Below are positions 21,969 to 33,155 of a stretch of 64,000 nucleotides of DNA, piece by piece. The stretch is from Strongyloides papillosus (taxonomy: Eukaryota; Nematoda; Chromadorea; Rhabditida; Strongyloididae). The notes beneath the pieces are model-generated. The model was not told the origin of the DNA and ran no database searches. It saw only the letters and a program-made list of their open reading frames with translations. Positions within the stretch are counted from its first letter, which is position 1; each line of letters begins with the position of its first letter. The translations under genes and the position numbers were made by a program. The DNA lies in the NCBI GenBank assembly GCA_005656395.1, contig SRSI01000020.1, positions 124,001 to 188,000 on the forward strand, in the 5' to 3' direction.

Positions 21969-23033
21969 CTAAAAGAAAGTATCACAAAATTCTTTTGTGA
22001 ATAATCTTTCTACCTCAGGAACAATTTCAGGATAATAAGTTGCTGAAAACTCTTCAGAATAATCAAATGTTTCGATTTTAAAGCAACCTTTATTTTTCTT
22101 TGCTAAAAACAGTTTCTTTATGTGCTCAAGTCTATTTCCAAGTCCATCGCAACATTTTTCTACTGCATTAGCAATTTCAGGATTTTTTAAAATTTCTTTA
22201 ACTGGGTATTTTTCGATTTTACAAACAATATTGTCATTGTCTTTGTAGCCAACAACAACCTCATGGATGTTACCAAACATACATTGTAAACAAATATTAA
22301 CAGATTTATTATCACAAAATATTTTACCATTTTTATTTGGTCTTTTCTTTAAAAATTGAGTTTTTATTTCTAATGGACTGATAGAATCTTTTTCAAAGGC
22401 ATCAATTTCACAGGAATATGCAATTCTAACAGATTTTCTATTTATTAAAGAAACATCTGTAGTGTAGACTTCCTTGTACTGTTCCCAGTTGTTAACAGAT
22501 CTAACAAAATCTTCAATCTCATTCCCAGGTTTATATGTAATAGCATTTTCAAAATATATACCACCATAACTTTCTATATTAGAACTGTCGGAGTCTAAAT
22601 TTAAAATTAAAACATTAAAATTAAAATATGGCTTACAATTTTCACCGGCGATAATGATTACACCATCTAGTACAAACGCCCAAGAGGTCAAAGAATCTCG
22701 TTCTTTACCTCCTGCAAGAGCTGAAAGTGTCCCACGAGTTATGAAAAAATCTGGACCCATCAAGCCTTTTTTTAACTTTTTGTCTCCACGTTTGTAAAAA
22801 TGCAACAGCATGTTGGAGAGAAAAAAAACTTTTAATTCATTGACTTTAGGTTTATAAGATTCATAGTGTTCTTTTAAATCAATTTTAAGATTTTCTATTT
22901 CTAAAACACTTTTCTTAAGAAATACTTGGTTCTCCGTTTCATTGCCCATAACATTGCCATTTTCGTCAAAGGAAAATGCTGTAATTTTTTTTGGTTCGCT
23001 AAGTAAATGATAGAAATTAGTGAAAGTATCCAT
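21969..23033 (-). CDS. DXO/Dom3 (Rai1-family) decapping-nuclease-like protein, copy A
   Basis: The DXO/Rai1 family removes incomplete or NAD caps from RNA and degrades the RNA 5'-3'. Exons 23033-22637 and 22594-21969 give 340 residues. The 42 bp intron is a multiple of three and has no stop, so the frame also reads straight through it; its GTAAGC donor, ATTTAG acceptor and the copy-B comparison support splicing. Family motifs are present: R100-G ('FFITRG', with Thr in place of the usual Trp), Glu148 in 'IYFEN', Glu195-x-Asp197 in 'CEIDAFEK', Glu208-x-Lys210 in 'LEIKTQ', and Gln236 in 'ICLQCMFG'. All metal and catalytic positions seem kept. The ATG matches copy B. It may be a divergent paralogue rather than the main Dom3 gene. 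Confidence 0.85.
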   Translation of the reverse strand: MDTFTNFYHLLSEPKKITAFSFDENGNVMGNETENQVFLKKSVLEIENLKIDLKEHYESYKPKVNELKVFFLSNMLLHFYKRGDKKLKKGLMGPDFFITRGTLSALAGGKERDSLTSWAFVLDGVIIIAGENCKPYFNFNVLILNLDSDSSNIESYGGIYFENAITYKPGNEIEDFVRSVNNWEQYKEVYTTDVSLINRKSVRIAYSCEIDAFEKDSISPLEIKTQFLKKRPNKNGKIFCDNKSVNICLQCMFGNIHEVVVGYKDNDNIVCKIEKYPVKEILKNPEIANAVEKCCDGLGNRLEHIKKLFLAKKNKGCFKIETFDYSEEFSATYYPEIVPEVERLFTKEFCDTFF

Positions 23034-23550
23034 AATTAAACTTTGTAACAATAAAAAAATAATAGAAAAAGGTAGGTTAACAGTGTCTTAAAATTTTGAA
23101 ATTTAAATAGATGTTTGCTTAGATAATGTTTTCAAAAAAAAGCAGAACTCCTTATCAAGACTATTACTTGTTGTTTATTATGAAATCAAGTGCACATTCA
23201 AAGGTATTTTTAACAACACTTTTTTCCTATTTGTTTACGTTAGTCAATTCTGTTTATATATATTTGGGTGCATAACTTTTATTTGATAAACTATGTTAGA
23301 TAAGCTTTCAATTAATTGTTGTATTCATATTTAATTTTTTCCCTCTGGTATTTAAAAAAAACTTAAATCAAAAGTTTTTTTGCAATTTTATTTTTATGTT
23401 GATTTAAATTGGCCTTAAATTTGTAGTCTATAATAAAAATAATAAAAAAAAAATTTTGTCTTCACCATAGGTATTTTCAAATTCAACTGATTTTTATGGT
23501 TAACAAGCAGCCTAATCGCTTCACTTGCAACCTTCTTGGCCACAGGGTCG

Positions 23551-23570
23551 GCCTTCCCATATCAGTGTAT
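23551..23570 (+). pseudogene. Relic of the tRNA-Lys 5' half
   Basis: GCCTTCC is followed by a diverged D-arm with TCAGT preserved. About 14 of 20 bases match the start of the tRNA at 21677, and the upstream flank (TTGGCC..AGGG..GG) also resembles the flank of the intact tRNA. Anticodon and T arms are not recognisable. It sits at the same place relative to copy B as the intact tRNA does to copy A. Confidence 0.55.
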
Positions 23571-23864
23571 ACTACAACATATGATTATTAATAAAAAAAT
23601 TTATGACTAATATATATATTATTAAAGTACTTTTTATCTAAGAAATCATATAGAGGATACTTTATAGATATATTAGTTAATTTTCTACTAGACCTCGTGA
23701 TTCCAATTTGGGAAGTTCTAATTCAAAAATAAAATTTAAAACTTTTTCATGATATTAATAAATACCATTCATTTAACTTTAAATATATAATTATTGACAA
23801 AATTTATTACAAAAAATAGAGATAAAGGATCAACAAAAAGTGATTATTAAGTATGTAAGAAAAA

Positions 23865-24928
23865 CTAAAAGAAAGTACCACAAAATTCTTTTGTGAATAA
23901 TCTTTTTACCTCAGGAACAATTTCAGGGTAATAAGTTGCTGAAAACTCTTCAGAATAATCAAATGTCTCAATTTTAAAGCAACCTTCATTTTTCTTTCCT
24001 AAAAACAACTTCTTTATGTGCTCAAGTCTATTTCCAAGTTGATGGCAACATTTTTCTACTGCATTAGCAATGCAGGAAGGTTTTAAAATATCTTTAACTG
24101 GGTATTTTTTAATCTTACAAACAACATTGTCATCATCTTTGTAGCCAACAACAACTTCATGTATGTTGCCCAACATACACTGTAAACAAACGTTGACAGA
24201 CTTTTTGTAACCAAATATTTTACCACCCATGAATTGTGTATTCTTTAAATATTGAGTTTTTATTTCTAGCGGTTTCATAGTGCGTTTGTCAAAGGCATCA
24301 ATTTCACAAGAATAGGCAACTCTAACTGTTTCTCCATTTGTTAAGAACACATCTACAGAGTAGACTTCTTTGTATTGTTCCCAGTTGTTAGCATGTCTAT
24401 CTAGGTTTTCTGTCTCATCCCCATCTTTAGATGTTATAGTAGTTTCAAAATATAAACCACTATAATTTTGTATTGTAGAAGTCTCGGGATTTAAACCTAA
24501 AATCAAAACATTATGCTAAAATATGACTTACTTTTATCACAGGCGATAATGATTACACCATCTAATACAAATGCCCAAGAAGTCAAGGAAGTTTGTCCTT
24601 TGCCTCCAGCAAGAGCTGAAAGTGTCCCACGAGTTATGAAAAAATCTGAACCCATCAAGCCTTTTTTTAACTTTTTGTCTCCACGTTTGTAAAAATCTAA
24701 AAGCATGTTGGAACGAAAGAAAACCTTGCATTCTTCGACTTTATGTTCATAATATTCAAAGTGTTTTTTCAGGTCAATATTGACATTTTCTTTTGTTAAA
24801 ACACTTTTATTCAAAAAAACCTGGTTCTCCGTTTCGTTGTTCATAACATCACCATTTTTATCAAAGGAAAATGCTGCAATTTTTTTTGGTTCACTAACTA
24901 GATGATGGAATAGAGTGAAGGTATCCAT
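23865..24928 (-). CDS. DXO/Dom3 (Rai1-family) decapping-nuclease-like protein, copy B
   Basis: This is the tandem paralogue of copy A. Exon 1 (24928-24532, 397 nt, the same length as in copy A) and exon 2 (24496-23865) are joined across a 35 bp phase-1 intron (GTAAGT...ATTTTAG), giving 342 residues. Read without splicing the frame stops inside the intron, which can look like a broken gene. With splicing the protein aligns end to end with copy A. The catalytic set is kept: 'LYFET', 'CEIDAFDK', 'LEIKTQ' and 'VCLQCMLG'. Differences from copy A are mostly substitutions spread over the surface and the N-terminal part. Probably functional; substrate unknown. Confidence 0.82.
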
Positions 24929-25400
24929 AATTAATTTTCTTATTATTAAGAAAATAATAAAAAAATGTGGTCAATAGTATCTTTGAATGTTGAAAGTTGA
25001 ACGGATGTTTTTTGGGATAGTACTTTAAAAAAAAAGAGAGAATTCCTTATCAAAAATTGCTATTGAGTATATTTTAAAATAGTCAAGTTACACTTTCAAA
25101 GATACCTTTTACACCAATTTTTTTCTATCTGTTTATGGTAATCAATTCTGATTATATGTGTTTGGGTGAAGAAAATATATGTAATAAACTATGTCAAGTA
25201 AAATTTTAATTAATTCTTGTACTTATCTTTTATTTTTCTCTCTGGTATTTCAGAAAGAAACATATATTAAATATTATTTTTGTGATTTTATTTAAATTGG
25301 TCCTTAATCTGTAAGAAAAAAATTATAAAAAACATTTTGTCTTCGCAATAGTTCTTTTCAAATTTAAATTATTTATACGGTTAAATAGCTAAATTATTAG

Positions 25401-26785
25401 GTCTTTTTGAACTTGAAAGGGCAAATTAGTTTCAGTCATATGTGTTAGTAAATTTAATCAAAGTAGTCCTTAAATAAACACCTTTTTGGTCTTTTTAGCA
25501 TATTTTTTTAAAAGGAGGTATTGTCTTTTTTTTAATTAAAAAAATATGATAGTTTTTGTATCATTTTAAACTCAAACTCCAGAATAATCCAAAAGCAAAA
25601 TATTAAAAAATATTAATTAATAACTAGAAAAGTGATAGACAGAAGGGTGAAAGTATTTTTTTAAAAAAAGTCCAAATAGAACTCATTAAAGGGTTAAACA
25701 AAATCTTGTGTAGGTATGGTTAGTACAATAGGTATAAATTTTTATTTTAATTTAGATATTTGGTTAATGTGTAAGATATTTATATCTTGAATTGTTACAA
25801 CTTGATGTCTCTAAAGGTTCAAAAATTATAGAATAAATGTTGTAATGAAAATATCTGATTTTTCCTTTAAACAAAATAAAAAGATGTTATTTGAAATTGT
25901 GTAAAATTCAGTTTTACACTATTTTTATGGAAAACCTCCAAATTAAAAAATATTTGCAGCATCAGATAAAATATGGTAGATTTGTTAAAAATTTTAAATT
26001 TAATGATGTACAGATGATTCTGAATGTCATTGGATAAATCTTTTTTATAGATTTTTGTTAGAAACAATGCACTTATTATATTAAGTCTCAAGTTTTTAAA
26101 GATTTTTAAGAATATTTAAATATATTTTGTCGTAAATGTGATATTATAAAAAGTACTGAAAGAAATAGTTTTTTTTATACAATGAAATGTTCAAAATTTT
26201 AAAGAAATTCAATGTGATAAAAGTAAAAAAACGTATTTATATTTCTATTAATTTTTGTGAATTTAAATTTTTATCAAGTTGATTTAGAAAATCGCAATGT
26301 AATACAGAAGGCTTGATTAACCTCTTCAAATATTTAAGTTATTGGAATGGTGTCATAAGTAAAATTATTAATTCATACATTTTATTTGCACAATGTATCT
26401 TTAATAAACCACATTATTTTCTCAAATAATACATATAATACGTTAAATTAATGTAAAAACAAGTATTTAATTTTTTTACAACTTTTGATATGAGTAAAAT
26501 CGGAATTGATAAGAAGCTATCGGCTAATTGATGGACATGCCAATATCACTAATAATAGTTTTACCCTTTCTAATGATAGTAAAACTTTATAATTATATTA
26601 TAGTAAAAATATTCGCGATAACAGTTTATTTAGATGTATCTACTAATAAACTTTTAATATACAGTTGATTGATTTTTGTTTGATAAAGGCTAGGTTATTT
26701 TTGATAATATTAAATTTATTATTTTGCACATAAATTTATATTTAATCTCTTGGATTTTATTTATATCTTATAAATTACTTCAAGA
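25401..26785. other. Intergenic spacer, no gene seen
   Basis: About 1.4 kb of AT-rich DNA between the duplicated unit and POFUT1. The open frame at 25867-26091 has no feature beyond AT-rich codons. Only scattered GATA-like words are seen (for example near 26510). Confidence 0.55.
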
Positions 26786-27988
26786 ATGATTTTTCAAACT
26801 ATTATAATACTGGTATTATTAAATTTGATATCTAGTTATGAGGTTGATCCAAAAGGATATGTTGCATATTGTCCATGTATGGGTAAGATATATTACAAGT
26901 ATTTTAATGCTTTTTTAGGACGTTTTGGTAATCAAATGGAACATTTTTTAGGAGCTTTAAGTTTTTCTAAATCTTTAGGACGAACATTAATTCTTCCACC
27001 ACTTGTAGAATACATTTCTGGAAAGCCATCTGCTGTTATGGTTGAATTTGATAGATATTTTCAAATCAAACCCTTAGAAGAGTATCATCGTGTTATTACA
27101 ATGAAAAATTTCATGAGAAATTTGTCAGATTTAGTATGGCCAAAAGAGAAAAGGTATGCTTTTTGTTGGAGTCCAAGAAATAGTGTTTATGATGAATCAG
27201 CTCCAGCTGGTTGCCAGGCAAAAGAAGGAAATCCTTTTGGACCTTTTTGGGACAATTTTAATATTGAATTTGTTGGAGACGTTTATTATGGGGACATCCC
27301 TGGCGGTTACCAACTTTCAAGTCATAAATATGTTGATGAATGGAACTCAAGATTTAATGCTAAGGATTACCCAGTTTTATCATTCACATCAGCACCAGGA
27401 CAATTTCCAGCAAAACAAAAAGATAGACAATTACAAAGGTACATACGTTGGTCCTCTAGAATAACAAGTCAAGCAAAGAAATTTATTGAACAGAATCTAC
27501 CAAAACCATTTGTAGGTATCCATCTTAGAAATGATATTGACTGGAGTAGAGTTTGTGAACATATAGGTACATATTCTCCTACACCAATATTTTCTTCTGA
27601 ACAATGTACAGGTATAAACAATATTAAAGGAAAACTTACAAAAGAAGTATGTTTTCCTTCAAAAAAAACCATTTTACATGATCTTGAAAAAGTTGTAAAA
27701 GAAAAAAACATTAAGTCAATTTTTGTAAGCAGCGATAAAGATCACATGATTGAAGAAATTAATGATCATTTTAAAGAGTTTAACATTACTGCTCATAGAT
27801 TAGAAGACAACGACTCTCATGTTTCATTGGCAATACTCCAAGCATCAAATCACTTTATTGGTAACTGCGTATCAACATTTACGGCTTTTGTTGCAAGATC
27901 TCGAGAATTTTCAAATGCTAATGCAAGTAGACCGACAACATTTTTTGGATTTATTCCCGAAGTAAAAAAAAGAAAAATAGAGCTTTAA
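26786..27988 (+). CDS. POFUT1: GDP-fucose protein O-fucosyltransferase 1
   Basis: This endoplasmic-reticulum enzyme transfers fucose from GDP-fucose to Ser/Thr in EGF repeats, notably of Notch-type receptors. It is a single exon of 400 residues. The signal peptide (about 1-17) is followed by the family start 'GRFGNQMEHFLGAL'. The nucleotide-sugar motif 'GIHLRNDIDW' carries the family arginine, and 'IFVSSDKDHM' and 'GNCVSTFTAF' come later. The C-terminus KKRKIEL ends in a KDEL-like tetrapeptide (KIEL), consistent with ER retention. Length and motifs match the family. The stop is 57 bp from the convergent ACADSB stop. Confidence 0.94.
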   Translation: MIFQTIIILVLLNLISSYEVDPKGYVAYCPCMGKIYYKYFNAFLGRFGNQMEHFLGALSFSKSLGRTLILPPLVEYISGKPSAVMVEFDRYFQIKPLEEYHRVITMKNFMRNLSDLVWPKEKRYAFCWSPRNSVYDESAPAGCQAKEGNPFGPFWDNFNIEFVGDVYYGDIPGGYQLSSHKYVDEWNSRFNAKDYPVLSFTSAPGQFPAKQKDRQLQRYIRWSSRITSQAKKFIEQNLPKPFVGIHLRNDIDWSRVCEHIGTYSPTPIFSSEQCTGINNIKGKLTKEVCFPSKKTILHDLEKVVKEKNIKSIFVSSDKDHMIEEINDHFKEFNITAHRLEDNDSHVSLAILQASNHFIGNCVSTFTAFVARSREFSNANASRPTTFFGFIPEVKKRKIEL

Positions 27989-28045
27989 ATATTTTATTAC
28001 TATCAATAACATAGTTATATTTTTTTTGTTTGAAAATAAGATATT

Positions 28046-29305
28046 TTAACTTTGATATTCTTTATCGATAATCTTACAAATTGTTGAAAGTTGTATATTA
28101 GATGTTCCTTCATAGATTGTTCCTATCTTACAATCACGGAAGAATTTTTCAACTGGATATTCTTTAGAAAATCCAACACCACCCATCCATTCAATACATT
28201 TACTCGTTGTTTTTGTAGCAACATTTGAAGCAAATAACTTAGCCATGGAGGCTTCCTTAATATATGGTAAGTTATTTTCCTTTAATCTTGCTGCATTATA
28301 AATAAGAAGACGGGCAGCCTCTATGTCTGTAGCTACATCAGCAATTTGGTGTTGCATTCCCTGAAAATCAATAATTCTACTACCAAATTGTTTACGCTCC
28401 TGAAGGTAAGGAATTGTTACATCAAAACATCCTTGTGCTAATCCAAGCATCTGAGCACCAATACCTATTCTTCCTGCATTTAAACATTCAATAGCATATT
28501 TATATCCTTTTCCATATTCTCCTAAAATAGCTGACTTGTGAACTCTTACATTGTCAAAATTAACAGTACATGTGGAACTAGCACGAATACCAAGTTTATC
28601 TTCATTCTTTCCTACAGATACTCCTTTTTGGTCTCTGTCAACAAGGAAACAAGTAATTCCACGATATCCCTTGCTTGTATCAGCATTAGCCATGACTAAG
28701 AAAAATTTAGCATATTGAGCATTTGTAATCCACATTTTTGATCCATTGATAATATAATCATCTCCATCAGGCTTAGCGGTTGTTTTTAAAGCAAATGCAT
28801 CAGATCCTGAGGTGGCTTCAGTTAAACAAAATGAACCAACAGCATCTTTATGAGCTACAGTTAAATATTTTTGTTTTTGCTCCTCAGTTCCTAATTGCAT
28901 AATTAAAGGCACAACTAGTGTATTTTGGACATCAACAGCAACAGAGACAGATGGATCTACTTTAGCTAATTCTTCAACAATTATAGCAACGTTAAAGAAT
29001 GATGATTCAGATCCACCATATTTTGCTGGTATTTCAACTCCCATTAAACCGTTTTCAAAACATCCTTTCATTACACTCATATCCATTGCATTTTTCTCAT
29101 CCATCTCTTTGACTAACGGCTTGATAACTGTGTTTGAAAAACTTCTTACAGTATCTTGAAAGGCTAGTTCCTCTTCACTCAATTGAGTAACAGCTGGAGG
29201 TGGATAAACTCCATCAGGACGAGATAAGACTGTCTTTCCGTTAACAAGAAAACGACGACTATATAAAGCTAGTAAATTTGGATTTTTTAAAAGGCCTTTC
29301 ATCAT
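28046..29305 (-). CDS. ACADSB: Short/branched-chain acyl-CoA dehydrogenase, mitochondrial
   Basis: This FAD enzyme oxidises 2-methylbutyryl-CoA and similar acyl-CoAs in isoleucine breakdown, in the mitochondrial matrix. It is a single exon of 419 residues. An Arg-containing N-terminal presequence (about 1-30) precedes the dehydrogenase fold. The FAD/substrate motifs '[17 protein letters not shown]' and 'MWITNAQ' are present, along with '[11 protein letters not shown]' and 'ERKQFG'. The catalytic glutamate is Glu399 in '[11 protein letters not shown]'. Wording is closest to ACADSB. A strong acceptor (TTTTTTTCAG) lies 10 bases upstream of the ATG, fitting trans-splicing. Confidence 0.95.
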   Translation of the reverse strand: MMKGLLKNPNLLALYSRRFLVNGKTVLSRPDGVYPPPAVTQLSEEELAFQDTVRSFSNTVIKPLVKEMDEKNAMDMSVMKGCFENGLMGVEIPAKYGGSESSFFNVAIIVEELAKVDPSVSVAVDVQNTLVVPLIMQLGTEEQKQKYLTVAHKDAVGSFCLTEATSGSDAFALKTTAKPDGDDYIINGSKMWITNAQYAKFFLVMANADTSKGYRGITCFLVDRDQKGVSVGKNEDKLGIRASSTCTVNFDNVRVHKSAILGEYGKGYKYAIECLNAGRIGIGAQMLGLAQGCFDVTIPYLQERKQFGSRIIDFQGMQHQIADVATDIEAARLLIYNAARLKENNLPYIKEASMAKLFASNVATKTTSKCIEWMGGVGFSKEYPVEKFFRDCKIGTIYEGTSNIQLSTICKIIDKEYQS

Positions 29306-30374
29306 TTAAAATTTCCTGAAAAAAATAAACTAGGTTATTAATATATACACCTAACAATCTAAATAGAAATAATAAATAGACGAGACAGATAGGTATCTTT
29401 AAATATTAAATGCAAGTAGGCAAATTAAAACACAATCTTTTCTTTGATAGTTTCGAACGTAGGAGAAAAAGGTGGAACTTATGATCAAATAACAAAATAA
29501 TAAATTTGGAAGAGTACGTATATCTATCAAGAATATGATAAATTTTTTGCATTGCCATATTATGATTTAATCAAAATGTAATGTTTTAGGATAACCTTGT
29601 TAGATGAAATATAGATAAAGTTAATAGCTTATCTATATCTTAAAAACACAAAACAATGACTGTTTTTAGAAATTATATGCGATAAGACTCTTACAATTTA
29701 TATATCAAAAAAGAATTATCTTTATTATGTTAAAAAGATAAATTTATCGATATGCGAATGGCCACTCGCTTTTTTAAAGCATATATTCATCTAATGATTA
29801 AATAACCACTGTATATTTGATCAATATACTTTGCTCCTTCTTTACCGATAGTACTCATTTTGATATTAATTAATCCCAACCAAAGAACATTCAAAATTTA
29901 CGTCTATGAAATTTTGTTTAAAAATGGTAATATCATAAAAGCTAATGTAAATTACTAATTCACAAATCTTAAATTTAAAAAAATAAAGCAAAGAAATCCA
30001 TTATACAAAGAAATATTATTTTGATAACGAGTAAGCAAAGTTTGTGATCATTTTAATACTATAAATATTAACATAAAAATAATAACAATCATCTATTGTT
30101 TATATATTTAGTGGTTTCATTTTTAAAAAATAAATGGTGATCTTTTAAACACACATAAGATTTTTTAAATTTGTTAAAAAATTTTAGGCTATGATTAATA
30201 TCATTAAATTTTACGAAACATGGTAATTTTTAAATATCATCTTGCAATTTATAGTATCAAAAAAATATTATTTATTATATGATGTAAGAATTAACTTCTA
30301 CCATACATTTTGTATTTATATTAAAACAACTGAACATGATGATAAAATTTTATTTATTATAAAGAATGAGAATG
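29306..30374. other. Intergenic spacer upstream of ACADSB
   Basis: AT-rich spacer with several GATA-type words between 29590 and 29760 (AGCTTATC, GCGATAAG, AAGATAAA). They may serve intestinal ELT-type factors; this is inferred. No gene is seen. Confidence 0.5.
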
Positions 30375-30647
30375 CTAACAAAATTTAGTAAAAAACCAAA
30401 AAACTAATGAAAGTGATATAATGAGAAAAAAAGATAATATCACAATTAAAGGTCTTGAGCCTTCTACTGGTCTTATCCATTCTCCTACACCGTTTTCCAT
30501 ATAACCAAAAATTTGAGTAGCGTTAGGCCATGTAGAATTAGCCCCTCTGGAACCATCACTTTGTAAAGATGGGTTTAATCCACATAATACCAAATTAGAA
30601 AAAAATACACCAAAAATTATGTATATCAATATTTTAATATATGACAT
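30375..30647 (-). CDS. Small secreted/membrane peptide of 90 residues, unknown
   Basis: From the ATG at 30647 the product has a signal peptide (IKILIYIIFGVFFSNLVLC), a 40-45 residue lumenal part with Asn-glycosylation-like sites (NST, NAT) and a single C-terminal hydrophobic helix ('LIVILSFFLIISLSLVFWFF') ending at the C-terminus. The C-terminal helix could also act as a GPI-attachment signal. The frame is open a further 13 codons upstream, but the inner ATG gives the better signal peptide. No family is recognised. Confidence 0.55.
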   Translation of the reverse strand: MSYIKILIYIIFGVFFSNLVLCGLNPSLQSDGSRGANSTWPNATQIFGYMENGVGEWIRPVEGSRPLIVILSFFLIISLSLVFWFFTKFC

Positions 30648-30878
30648 TTTTGTAAATGAAATACATCTCCACCACAAATAGCACAAAGCCAGAGGATTTG
30701 GATAAGATTAAACCTTAAGTTATCATAAGAATTATTTTCTCCTACCAACAAATGACAGAAAGATAACCATTATCTTTATTAAAATAACAAAATATATTAC
30801 AAAACGAATTATTGTATAAAAATTAAAAAAAAAGAACAGTAACAACAAAATTAAACAAGTAGTCAATAACAAAAACAC

Positions 30879-32373
30879 TCAAGCTTCAACCTTCTTCTTT
30901 TTCTTTTTTGGTGATTCCTCAGCAATCGCTGAAGTATCCATTGATTCGTCAGCAGCATTAGCAGCAGCAGCGGCTTTTCTAGCTTTCTTCTCAGCTTTTC
31001 TCTTTTTCTTTAAAACTTTCTCAATGACTGGTTGTGCCTCAGACATAGCCTCTTCCATAACTTCAAGATTCTTTCTTGGTTTTTCACCCACATCGAAGAA
31101 CTTAAGACGTTCCTCAACTTGTTCTCTTAATTTCTCACCAAATGTTGGTACTGGAACATCGGAGAAACAATCAATACGAGATGCAATAGAACACTTGTTA
31201 GCGAGGAATCTACTAATCTTTCCTTTATCCTTTGCAGCAGCTTTTCCAATAAATGATGAATGGAAGATAAGACCAAATTTAGGAGTTTTTGAACGAGTTT
31301 TCAATGCACGGAACAAAGCTTTCTCGGCTCCAAGAATTTGAATGGTAGATGCTGGATACTTAGCCAAATTTGTAAGAGAACCAGCATGAGAAATTAGACG
31401 AGCTCCGACCTGTTCACCAATCAAAGCAGATAATGATGGTGCACAACTAGCCATACGGTCCTTGATATATTGATGGAGACCAGCACGATACTCAAGAAGT
31501 GAATTGACACGTGAAGTAAATCTTGTAATGTTCAATAAATCCAACTCTGAGATCTCCATTCCCATTGACGTTCTAACAGCATCTGTAATCTCATTAACTT
31601 TTGCCTCATCTTCAAGAACTTCCATTAACTGAGCGACAGTGTCATCATTGTAATTTTTACGATCCATGATGATGTTAGCACATTTAATAAATTTTGTTTG
31701 TTCAGATACAATCTTGTAAAGCTCTGGGAAATGATAGGAGTACCACTCTCTGATTCTCATAGCAAATAAGTTGATATCTTTATCAAGAGTATCCAATAAA
31801 GCAATGGATTGAATAACCATGTTGTCTACACGATGAACATCGAACTTTACTTTCGATCTAGAATAACTGTGTCCTAATGAGAGTTGAGCTTTAGCTAATG
31901 AAAAATGTGGTATGTCTTTTAGTAATTTCTCAATATGAAAACGAATACCACGAATGATTTCTGGTACAACACCTGTGAACATTACATTCATTTTAGGAAA
32001 TTGTTCAACTAAAGAACCAGCAAGTCTGTTGTCTCCACATCCTAATGTAACCTTGCTTTTCTTTTTTGGGAGATTACTTTCTAAAAAGGTAACCAAGTCT
32101 GGATGGCATATACCTTCAGAGATAGCATTGCAATTATCCAAAGCAGCTTCGGTATTCTTAAATGGATCAAAAGCTTCAACATTGATGATAGACATAAATT
32201 TCTTTGGATCCAAAATTGCTTCTTGTACCTAAAAGAAATTTTAATTTATTTTATACGAAAATATAATAACTTACCTGAGGAAGGGCCATACCAATGTCCT
32301 CGAATTCCTTTATTCTAAATAGAACATACCCAAGAGCATGCTCAAAGAGCAAAAAATTAGGTGCTTCACTCAT
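30879..32373 (-). CDS. nop-56: Nucleolar protein NOP56 (box C/D snoRNP core)
   Basis: NOP56 is a core protein of box C/D snoRNPs, which guide 2'-O-methylation and processing of rRNA in the nucleolus. Exons are 32373-32275 and 32228-30879, with a 46 bp phase-0 intron; the product is 482 residues. The N-terminal part includes '[12 protein letters not shown]' and '[16 protein letters not shown]'. The Nop domain is very conserved ('[17 protein letters not shown]', '[15 protein letters not shown]', '[11 protein letters not shown]'), as is '[13 protein letters not shown]'. The C-terminus is a lysine/alanine tail ending in KKKKKK. The Nop-domain and '[12 protein letters not shown]' wording favours NOP56 over NOP58. 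It is divergent from the coiled-coil gene, with about 780 bp between starts. Confidence 0.97.
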
Positions 32374-33155
32374 TGTTTGTAAATTAACAACACCTCAGAA
32401 GCAACTTAAGTACGTTAAATTTATCAGAAAAAACAGCGAAAAATTGTCCTTTAATGTTGTGGGATAGTATTACCACTTTTCTGTTTAAGAGATAAATATT
32501 TGATGTGCTTTATTCCAAATAGGAGGGAAATATTTGGTTATCATGAAAGTTCATTTTTTGAAGAGAGACAGACTCATGGGGTATATTTAACTATTGTTTA
32601 TATGGTATTTTTTTTGTCTTTTGGAAAACATTTCAAACAAATTTTCGTTTTTGTTAGATTAATTTTATCGTGGTATCTTACTCTAAAGAAAAGAATGTAT
32701 GATCTCTATAAAGTCGTCTTAATTTAGTATGCATAGATTGCTAGAGCTGCTTTCATCACATTTAACTTATCTTGTCATTTTTTTTATTTATTAGTTTAAT
32801 TTTTTGATTCCACGTTTTAAGCCAATTCTTTCTGAAAATAATTTAGTCAATATATGTTACTATTGAATTGCTACCGTGTTTGAGTTAATAAAGACCCTAA
32901 TTGTTTTTGTATTCAATTTTGTATTTTTTTTTTTATCTCTTTCATTTGTCTTGATTCGTTAATTGTACATTCAATCTTTAAAAGATTTCTTAAAGTTCTG
33001 AGTTTACTAAATATATGATGAATTCCAACATAATTGCATAACTATGACTTGTTAAGAAAATATGATTAATAATAGTAATATGCATTAATCCAAACTCGTT
33101 CTTATGCTTTCCCTCTTACACGTTTTAATTTTTATTTTTTACAGTAAAGCGAAAT
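32374..33155. other. Divergent promoter region of NOP56 and the coiled-coil gene
   Basis: AT-rich spacer. An open frame at 32500-32727 lacks any recognisable feature. A TTTTTTACAG acceptor about 11 bases before the downstream ATG suggests trans-splicing of the plus-strand gene. Confidence 0.5.

Larger units (their letters stand above)
21677..23515. repeat. Tandem duplication unit A (tRNA-Lys plus DXO-like gene)
   Basis: This unit is homologous to 23551-25400. It contains the intact tRNA, a 3' flank (21790-21968) almost identical to 23695-23864, the whole DXO-like gene, and about 450 bp of 5' flank that still aligns by eye with 24940-25400. Confidence 0.8.
23551..25400. repeat. Tandem duplication unit B (tRNA relic plus DXO-like gene)
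   Basis: Second copy of the unit at 21677-23515, in the same orientation. Coding parts and the 3' flank are the most similar. The 5' flank is more diverged but still collinear (for example the shared word CTCTGGTATTT and TTTTGTCTTC). Confidence 0.8.

Noticed and set aside
24497..24531. Frameshift or premature stop in DXO-like copy B
   Set aside because: Explained by a short intron with a GTAAGT donor and ATTTTAG acceptor; the spliced product aligns with copy A.
25867..26091. Minus-strand open frame of 74 codons
   Set aside because: AT-rich codons, no signal peptide or motif, no splice context.
32500..32727. Plus-strand open frame of 75 codons in the NOP56 promoter region
   Set aside because: No conserved motif, no coding-like composition and no splice acceptor placed to use it.
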